This document shows positions 6,976 through 12,073 of a stretch of DNA of 12,073 nucleotides, piece after piece. The stretch's first letter is position 1. Each line of letters begins with the position of its first letter. This DNA is from JBOGJG01 sp050747825. GTDB taxonomy: Bacteria; Acidobacteriota; UBA6911; RPQK01; JBOGJG01. Both the position numbers and the translations under genes were made by a program. The notes beneath the pieces are model-generated. The model did not search any database. It had not been told where the DNA came from and saw nothing but the letters and a program-made list of their open reading frames with translations. The stretch spans positions 1 to 12,073 of the forward strand of contig JBOGJG010000416.1 of the NCBI GenBank assembly GCA_050747825.1, given 5' to 3'.

Positions 6976-9852
6976 TTAGTTTATTCTTTTAACCGGCAAA
7001 TGTAATGTGAAGGTTGTTCCGTTTCCGGGTGTGCTTTCAACACTGATCCGGCCGGAGTGCTCCTGGATGATTCCATAGGAGACCGAGAGACCAAGACCAG
7101 TGCCTTTGCCGACTTCCTTGGTGGTAAAGAAGGGATCATAGATCTTCAGGATGTGCTCCTTGGAAATTCCCATGCCTGTGTCTCGAATCCTTATTACGAG
7201 GGTCGATTTGTCATGTTTCGTCTCAATCGTAATTTTTCCACCATCAGGCATGGCATCTTTGGCGTTGAGGAACAGATTCAGGAAAACCTGCTGCAATTTC
7301 CCGCCATTTCCAAAGGTTTTAGGCAGGGATGGATCGAGCTCGAGCAGAACCTGAACTCGACTATTTCGGAGTTGATGCTCGAGCAGAGAGACCGTATCGG
7401 TCATTAAAGAGTTCAGATTGATCTCCTGAAGCTCGGAGTCATTGAAGCGGGCAAAGTTCAGGAGATTATTGACGATTTCCGAAGCGCGGAACGTTTGTGT
7501 CTCGATTTTCTTTAGAACCCCATGGCCTTCATCTTGTGGCTCAACTTTCTTCAACAGCATCTGGACGTAGCTGGAAATACCCGCCAGGGGCGTGTTTACT
7601 TCGTGCGCCACGCCCGCCGCAAACAGCCCGATAGAGCTAAGTTTTTCAGCCTGGAATAGCTGATCTTCGAGACGGACCTTTTCGGTGATATCGTCCATCA
7701 CCAGCAGAGTTCCAGTGACGATGTCGCCGCGCAGGACAAATGGCAGTAGAGTGATGTTGACCAGTCTCAAGCCACCTCCGCTCAGCGGCCGCAGGTGAGT
7801 CTTATAGAGCCTTTTGGTTTCGCTTACAGTCCAGTGCGTCGAGCCGATGATCTCTTCAAGGGTGCGGATCAGGTCAAGAGGAAGTACGGAACGGATATCC
7901 TTGCCGACCGTCTCTTCGCGTTCCAGCTCGCAAATGTCGGCCATGGCTCTATTCCAAACCGTGATTTGTCCCTGTGGATTAACAACGGCCACACCCACCA
8001 TGATGCTTTGGACAACGTTGTCGCTGTAAGCCTTCAGTTGCCCTAGTTCAGCAGCCTTGCTCTCAAGGGATTCATAGAGAATGGCATTATCAATGGCTAT
8101 CGCTGCGTAGTCGGAAAGAGTCGAAATCAGGTCGAGATCCTCGGTACTCAGGAGGTCCCCATCCTGCCTTCTGGAAAGGCCCAGAAACCCGATTAATCGA
8201 CCATGCACTCTCAGCGGAAACAGATAGTGAAGTCCAAAATCCGAAAAGCGTCTTTTAAATTCCTCAACTTCTTCACTGGGAGGGGATAGAAAAAGCGGCC
8301 TGAGCTGCCGGTCATAGTCCAGAAAAATATTTTCAGGAACCCGAATGCTCTGAGGCTCCAAGTATGGCGTGCTCTCGCTCTCCAGGTCTGCGCTGGGAAT
8401 ATGGAAGAGCTGATAGTTCTGAGGCTGCGCGTCATTGCGCAGAAAAACAGCTACGGAAGAGACGTGCAGGCTCTTGAAGGAACGGGTGGCGATCTTTTGG
8501 ATCAACATGGAGAGATTGATTTCTGAGCTGAGAGTCTTCCCGAAATCCGCAAAAGAACGCCGGAAATCAAATTGTTCCTTGTAAAAATAACGGTCGATCT
8601 GCTCCTGAATCCTGTTCTTCAGGGGGGCGAAGAGAAACGCGACCATAAGGGCCGAAAGACCGAAAAACAGGAAACCGGATTCGGGGGAGGCGTCTTGAAT
8701 CAGACGGCCGGCCAACAGAACGATGCCCAGGTACAATCCCAAAAGTGCCGAGCTGGACAACACATAGGCCACCCCCTGCTTGAAAATGACATCCACGTCC
8801 ATCAGGCGATATTTGGTAATGGCGTATCCGAAGCTGAGAGGCACCAGAGCCAGGCTCAAAATGGATGCCTCCATGAAAGAGTGAATGGGCAGTCCCAGAA
8901 GATAAGGAATAGCGTAAACGATGGCGAAGGGCAGCACTCCTACCAGCGTCCCGCGGATCAGCCATTTCATCTGCCGGCGCTGGATCAGGGACTGAGTCTC
9001 ACGACGCGCAGTCACCAGAGCCACAATGCCCAGAACGAAGAAAGAAAGCAGGTGAGCCAGGTGGACTCTGTCCAGGAAATAGGCAGCGCCCGGAGTTCTG
9101 GGCAGGCCCACCACTTCCAGCCCGCCGGCGAACCACAGGGCGTGGGCGGTTAGAAGAAAGGCGAAAGGCAAATAGACGAAAGCCCTAATGCCTGGAGTCC
9201 GTCTGACCACAGAAAGCGGTTCGGGGAAATAGCAACAAAAGTGCAGGAACAGCGGCGGCAGCAGCAACAGAGCCGAAGCCGAGCACCAGTATATGAGAAG
9301 ATCAAAAGCATCAGCCCGGCCTGAATGCCGATAGAGCAGACCCACGAAAGCCGTCAGACAGAGGAAGAAGAAGTGGAAAGCTCCCTGTGCCTTCCAATTA
9401 CGCAGAAAAATATAGAGCCCGATAGCCAGGTAAATCAGAGCAACAATGATGAGAAGAAAATCCGTTTCAGAAAGCTGAGACTCCAGTCGAATTGCGACCG
9501 GATAGCTGACTTGCTCAGAAGTGCCCGCCTTCTCTACCCGGTAGTGAACGGGTGTCCCCGAAGGCAGACTCACCGCCAGAACTTCAATCACCTCGATATA
9601 GTCATCCAGATTCCGAATGGCGATATCGTTAACGCTTTTGAGAAGATCTCCCTCTTGAATTTCGGAGCCTTCAGGTAATGTGCCTGCAAGGTCCGCCTTG
9701 ACACCTTCCGCAGTCTGGACCCAGCTTATCCCGTCTACAGGTCTCTTCCATGATTTGCGGTCGGCCAGATTGAGCCAGCCCAGGTACACGGCCAGTATGG
9801 AAAGAGCCAACACCAACACTGGCTTGAACTGTCGAAAAGAAAAGGTCTTCAT
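6976..9852 (-). CDS. Membrane sensor histidine kinase with PDZ, multi-TM, GAF and PAS domains
   Basis: This 958-residue inner-membrane kinase is paired with the NtrC-type regulator that follows at zero spacing. The order visible is: TM1 (about 11-28); PDZ-like domain (about 40-125, with LPEGSEIQEGDLLKSVNDIAI), predicted periplasmic; about nine more helices between 131 and 411; GAF domain (about 445-590, ending DYAAIAIDNAILYESLE); PAS (about 605-725, VVNPQGQITVWNRA and DITEKV); HisKA with phospho-acceptor His750 in GVAHEVNTPLAGISSYVQML; and HATPase_c (about 845-955) with N-box Asn863 (NLFLNAKDAM), DTGMGIS, DPFFTTK and GKGTGLGLS. Ten helices would put both ends in the cytoplasm, consistent with this layout. 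All catalytic boxes are intact. The signal is unknown; the PDZ domain suggests recognition of a protein C-terminus or an envelope-stress cue. No clear Shine-Dalgarno precedes the ATG. A sigma-54 promoter lies 53-68 nt upstream. Confidence 0.95.
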   Translation of the reverse strand: MKTFSFRQFKPVLVLALSILAVYLGWLNLADRKSWKRPVDGISWVQTAEGVKADLAGTLPEGSEIQEGDLLKSVNDIAIRNLDDYIEVIEVLAVSLPSGTPVHYRVEKAGTSEQVSYPVAIRLESQLSETDFLLIIVALIYLAIGLYIFLRNWKAQGAFHFFFLCLTAFVGLLYRHSGRADAFDLLIYWCSASALLLLPPLFLHFCCYFPEPLSVVRRTPGIRAFVYLPFAFLLTAHALWFAGGLEVVGLPRTPGAAYFLDRVHLAHLLSFFVLGIVALVTARRETQSLIQRRQMKWLIRGTLVGVLPFAIVYAIPYLLGLPIHSFMEASILSLALVPLSFGYAITKYRLMDVDVIFKQGVAYVLSSSALLGLYLGIVLLAGRLIQDASPESGFLFFGLSALMVAFLFAPLKNRIQEQIDRYFYKEQFDFRRSFADFGKTLSSEINLSMLIQKIATRSFKSLHVSSVAVFLRNDAQPQNYQLFHIPSADLESESTPYLEPQSIRVPENIFLDYDRQLRPLFLSPPSEEVEEFKRRFSDFGLHYLFPLRVHGRLIGFLGLSRRQDGDLLSTEDLDLISTLSDYAAIAIDNAILYESLESKAAELGQLKAYSDNVVQSIMVGVAVVNPQGQITVWNRAMADICELEREETVGKDIRSVLPLDLIRTLEEIIGSTHWTVSETKRLYKTHLRPLSGGGLRLVNITLLPFVLRGDIVTGTLLVMDDITEKVRLEDQLFQAEKLSSIGLFAAGVAHEVNTPLAGISSYVQMLLKKVEPQDEGHGVLKKIETQTFRASEIVNNLLNFARFNDSELQEINLNSLMTDTVSLLEHQLRNSRVQVLLELDPSLPKTFGNGGKLQQVFLNLFLNAKDAMPDGGKITIETKHDKSTLVIRIRDTGMGISKEHILKIYDPFFTTKEVGKGTGLGLSVSYGIIQEHSGRISVESTPGNGTTFTLHLPVKRIN

Positions 9853-9904
9853 TTTATAATAGTCGGCCTAAGCCCTGGCACAAGGATACCTCCCTCCCAC
9901 ACAA

Positions 9905-9920
9905 CGCAACTTTAGTGCCA
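9905..9920 (-). promoter_or_regulatory. Sigma-54 (-24/-12) promoter of the kinase-regulator operon
   Basis: The minus strand reads TGGCAC-TAAAG-TTGCG. This matches the sigma-54 consensus TGGCAC-N5-TTGC and keeps the required GG-N10-GC spacing. It lies in an intergenic region and points at the kinase gene, with a predicted transcript start near 9894 and a leader of about 40 nt before the ATG at 9852. Since the second gene of the operon encodes a sigma-54 activator with an intact GAFTGA loop, autoregulation is the natural reading. Confidence 0.72.
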
Positions 9921-9996
9921 TCCTGCCGACGGGAAGCTGCGCGATGAGTGGAAGTCGAACAGTTTCCATCAAATAACAAAACAGACATCGCCCGGA

Positions 9997-10070
9997 CACC
10001 GGTGAAAGCCGCGGCCGCTCATTCAGTTTTTTGAATTCCGATCCGAAAGATTGGACTCGCGTGCATGCAC
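9997..10070. promoter_or_regulatory. Palindrome cluster, possible activator-binding region
   Basis: This stretch lies about 100-175 bp upstream of the predicted sigma-54 transcript start, where NtrC-type activators usually bind. It holds CACCGGTG (9997-10004), CCGCGG/GCGGCCGC (10009-10018), the imperfect dyad TTCCGATCCGAA (10036-10047) and the perfect 10-bp palindrome GTGCATGCAC (10061-10070). None is a known site, and GC-rich palindromes occur by chance. It is also the region downstream of the barrel gene; I see no intrinsic terminator in it, as the GTGCATGCAC hairpin lacks a T-run. Confidence 0.3.
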
Positions 10071-10082
10071 CGCGGCGTAAGC

Positions 10083-11879
10083 TTAGAATCTGAGCGAGAT
10101 ACCGCCTCGAATCGTGCGGGGATTCCGTAGCAAGACGACATCTCCCTGTAAGGTTTCCACCTCTCCCAGGTTCTCATTCGTGAGGTTTCGAACATCCATA
10201 AGGACTTCAAACTGGTAAGTGGAAAGGAAATCCAATCCGAAGAAACCGAGGAAAGAGTTCGGCATCGGTACGATCTGTCGGACAAAGAGGCTCAGGCCCT
10301 GGTTAGAGGTCTCATAAACGTCAGAATAGACATCCATCGGCATGAGCGGCTTTCCGGAGGGCACCATCTTGACCAGGGCGGTCACTTTGGTGCGCGAGGT
10401 CGGGATATGCCCTTCAATCTGGGCCGAGACACAGTGGTAATTCTGGCGTTTCAACAGTGAGTGCATGGCCTCCGAGTCAAAGACCAGGGTCAGCCGCTCG
10501 TTGTTAACGCCGACCGCATTACCCTGCAGATATGAAAATTGGGCTTTGAGATTTTCCGTGAACTCGCGTCTCAGACTCACCCGGTAGCCACGGTCGTCAG
10601 CCTGGGGGTCATCCAGTCTGAACACTTCGGTTTCAGGCTGATATTCAAAAACCGCTAGGAAAGGAACCGCTCCCCTGAAAAGCCGGCTCTGATAAGCAGC
10701 CAACTCTACGGCGGTGTTGGAGTCCAATTTCTGGCTCACGCTGGCCCGGTAAAACCGGGAGCTGCCCAGGCTGATTTCACTGCCGATGCGTGACAGGTAA
10801 ACGGAATCCGAGAGATTGATCGCCTCTCCGGTTTCCGGCAAAACGATCGTATTCCCCTGAGTAGGCCGTTTGGAAGCCATCAGGATACGAACGTCCGTGC
10901 TCTCGCTGGGATGAAACACCACCTGGGCGCTGGGACTCACAAAGGAGTAATTCTGATCGGTGCGCACCTGATGCAGTTCCAGCCCCCAAATCGCCGTAAT
11001 CAGGTCACCCAGACGGAAGGTGTCCTCAAAGCCGAAGTTCATCATCTTGGCCGTACCTGAGGCCCTGGTGTACTCCTGGTCGTTCCCAATGGAGATGGGA
11101 TTCTGCATCAGGGAGAGGCTGGGCTGATCAAAGCTCATCCTTCCGTAGCCCACGATGACGTTGACGGAGTGGTTCTCGGCCAGGTCAAGTGTAATGAAAT
11201 TCTTGAAGCGCCAGAGGGAATCCTCACCGGAATTGAGCTGGCCGGCGAAGACATAGTCGCTGGCTCCGCCAAACGATTGCGTGACGGCAAAATTAGTGGT
11301 GGTGCCTCCTGCCGAATCTCCGGGGAAGGTAAAATAATCGTTTCCGAAACCTGAATTTGAATAGACCTCAAAGACGGCTTCGCGCCGAAGCGGCGCTTGG
11401 CTCTTCAGTGATTCCTCCAAGCTTCCAGGCATGCCCCGAAAAATGAGCCGGGGATCGGTCTGGCTGCGCAGCAGAGTCTTGACCCCGAGATTCTGCTCGC
11501 CGGCGCCCTCAATGTGAAAAAGCTGCTGAAGAACCAGTCTGACGAGGGCGGTTTCGCCCGGCATTATCCGTATCACTTCCGCCGGGTTGCGGTAATCGGC
11601 GCTCTTCACCAGGATCTCGTAATAGCCCGCCTCAATGTCCTTGAAAAGGATCTGCCCGGCCTCGTCCGTACGCGTGAGAATCGGCAGGACTTTTCTAGAG
11701 GACTTTTCAAGAAGCGTCACCAGGACGTCAGCCAAGGGCTCACCTGATTCATTCTGGATCAAGCCTTTAAGCCGGCCCAGCGAACTCGCTTCGAGGGAAG
11801 GCGTCCAGATTCCAATCAGGACGCAAATCACTGCCAGTAAACGGGGAGATTTAGCAGATTCTCGGCTTCTGATCATCAT
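10083..11879 (-). CDS. Outer-membrane beta-barrel with N-terminal carboxypeptidase-regulatory domain (Oar/TonB-receptor-like)
   Basis: This 598-residue protein has a signal peptide (basic start, hydrophobic stretch about 13-26, probable cleavage after SLEA near residue 31). A CarboxypepD_reg/Cna-B-like beta-sandwich follows at about 34-118 (GRLKGLIQNESGEPLADVLVT ... GYYEILVKSADYR). The rest, about 165-598, is a run of alternating amphipathic strands ending GGISLRF; the final Phe is the usual C-terminal signal for outer-membrane assembly. The region between (about 119-165) is far too short for a TonB-receptor plug, and no TonB box is evident. The length is well below that of typical Oar-like receptors (around 1000 residues). 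It resembles compact barrels annotated as TonB-dependent receptor or carboxypeptidase regulatory-like protein in Acidobacteriota; the substrate is unknown. The first of two adjacent ATGs is used, and no Shine-Dalgarno is seen. The gene is flanked upstream by an IS21-like end. Confidence 0.8.
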   Translation of the reverse strand: MMIRSRESAKSPRLLAVICVLIGIWTPSLEASSLGRLKGLIQNESGEPLADVLVTLLEKSSRKVLPILTRTDEAGQILFKDIEAGYYEILVKSADYRNPAEVIRIMPGETALVRLVLQQLFHIEGAGEQNLGVKTLLRSQTDPRLIFRGMPGSLEESLKSQAPLRREAVFEVYSNSGFGNDYFTFPGDSAGGTTTNFAVTQSFGGASDYVFAGQLNSGEDSLWRFKNFITLDLAENHSVNVIVGYGRMSFDQPSLSLMQNPISIGNDQEYTRASGTAKMMNFGFEDTFRLGDLITAIWGLELHQVRTDQNYSFVSPSAQVVFHPSESTDVRILMASKRPTQGNTIVLPETGEAINLSDSVYLSRIGSEISLGSSRFYRASVSQKLDSNTAVELAAYQSRLFRGAVPFLAVFEYQPETEVFRLDDPQADDRGYRVSLRREFTENLKAQFSYLQGNAVGVNNERLTLVFDSEAMHSLLKRQNYHCVSAQIEGHIPTSRTKVTALVKMVPSGKPLMPMDVYSDVYETSNQGLSLFVRQIVPMPNSFLGFFGLDFLSTYQFEVLMDVRNLTNENLGEVETLQGDVVLLRNPRTIRGGISLRF

Positions 11880-11900
11880 AAGAAATTTTAAGTGTACTAT

Positions 11901-11930
11901 ATTCTAAAACCCTCCAATGACATTAGTCAA
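11901..11930 (-). promoter_or_regulatory. Putative sigma-70 promoter of the outer-membrane barrel gene
   Basis: On the minus strand TTGACT (11930-11925) and TAGAAT (11906-11901) are separated by 18 nt, each matching five of six consensus bases. The transcript would start near 11894 and have a leader of only about 15 nt. It lies just outside the IS21-like end, which itself carries an outward TTGACA (11952-11947) but no good -10 at 17 nt. Confidence 0.4.
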
Positions 11931-11946
11931 CTGCCTCTGTCGCTAG

Positions 11947-12073
11947 TGTCAACAGCAAATTAAAATGACCGGTTTTTGTAGCAAGTGATCTGTCCGGTCT
12001 GAGTTAAAAAATTAGGACGATTCTCCCCATGAGAGTCGTCGTCGTAGTAGGACCTGTGGGAAAGTGTGAAACG
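11947..12073 (+). mobile_element. Terminal end of a probable IS21-family insertion sequence (body beyond the window)
   Basis: TGTCAACAGCAAATTAAAA followed by TGACCGG resembles the outer ends of IS21-family elements as I remember them (TGT start, then AGCAAATTAAAAT-GACC/GTCC). Such ends carry repeated terminal binding sites, and a second degenerate copy is present: AGCAAATTAAAATGACCGG (11954-11972) and AGCAAGTGATCTGTCCGG (11980-11997), about 25 nt apart. The TGT faces left, so the element extends right, out of the window. No istA/istB coding sequence is visible. An open frame begins at ATG 12029 (MRVVVVVGPVGKCET, still open at the edge), but I cannot assign it. The family is called from memory of terminal sequences, and it could be a remnant or a non-autonomous copy. 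Confidence 0.45.

Noticed and set aside
9856..9884. TTGTGC-17-TATTAT as a sigma-70 promoter for the kinase gene
   Set aside because: The -35 match is poor and the transcript would start at or inside the coding sequence. The sigma-54 element is far stronger.
10058..10075. GTGCATGCAC hairpin as terminator of the barrel gene
   Set aside because: The palindrome has no T-run after it on the minus strand, so it does not fit an intrinsic terminator.
10019..10285. 88-codon minus-strand frame overlapping the end of the barrel gene
   Set aside because: It is in a different frame from the barrel gene on the same strand and has no recognisable features.
12029..12073. Plus-strand open frame MRVVVVVGPVGKCET running off the window
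   Set aside because: Only 15 codons are visible, with a low-complexity Val run and no clear Shine-Dalgarno; too little to call a gene. Noted within the IS21-like end.

Overview
The window comes from a Gram-negative bacterium. The signs are an ExbB/ExbD inner-membrane motor, a periplasmic TPR protein and an outer-membrane barrel ending in Phe. A barrel carrying an N-terminal carboxypeptidase-regulatory (Oar-like) domain, together with exbB-exbD-exbD-TPR and a large PDZ-bearing kinase paired with an NtrC-type regulator, is most reminiscent of Acidobacteriota. That placement is an inference, because no marker gene is present. All nine recognised genes lie on the minus strand, so the biological order runs from high to low coordinates.

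Layout in transcription order: (1) 11947-12073 looks like the outer end of an IS21-family insertion sequence whose body lies beyond the window. (2) 11879-10083 encodes a compact outer-membrane barrel with a CarboxypepD_reg domain and no visible TonB plug, preceded by a plausible sigma-70 promoter. (3) A 230-bp intergenic region holds a near-consensus sigma-54 promoter and several palindromes. It leads into a two-component pair, a 958-aa membrane histidine kinase (9852-6976) and an NtrC-family sigma-54 activator (6975-5554), whose genes abut with no gap. (4) After a 125-bp gap with a sigma-70-like promoter comes a tight cluster: exbB, exbD1, exbD2, TPR gene, eno, gpmI (5428-13). The first four genes overlap by 1-4 nt.

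Functionally, the ExbB-ExbD1-ExbD2 complex would convert proton-motive force into work across the periplasm, with the TPR protein as a likely periplasmic partner; no TonB or TolA is present locally. Enolase and phosphoglycerate mutase, adjacent steps of lower glycolysis, follow in the same direction. The kinase probably senses an envelope signal through its periplasmic PDZ domain or its membrane module and phosphorylates the NtrC-type regulator. The sigma-54 promoter in front of the pair suggests that the system regulates itself.

The most notable points are the sigma-54 promoter in front of a sigma-54 activator operon, the PDZ/10-TM/GAF/PAS kinase, the TonB-less ExbB-ExbD-ExbD-TPR unit tied to glycolytic genes, the plug-less Oar-like barrel and the IS21-like end. 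I found no CRISPR array, tRNA, rRNA, phage or defence genes. No stretch over 300 bp lacks a gene.
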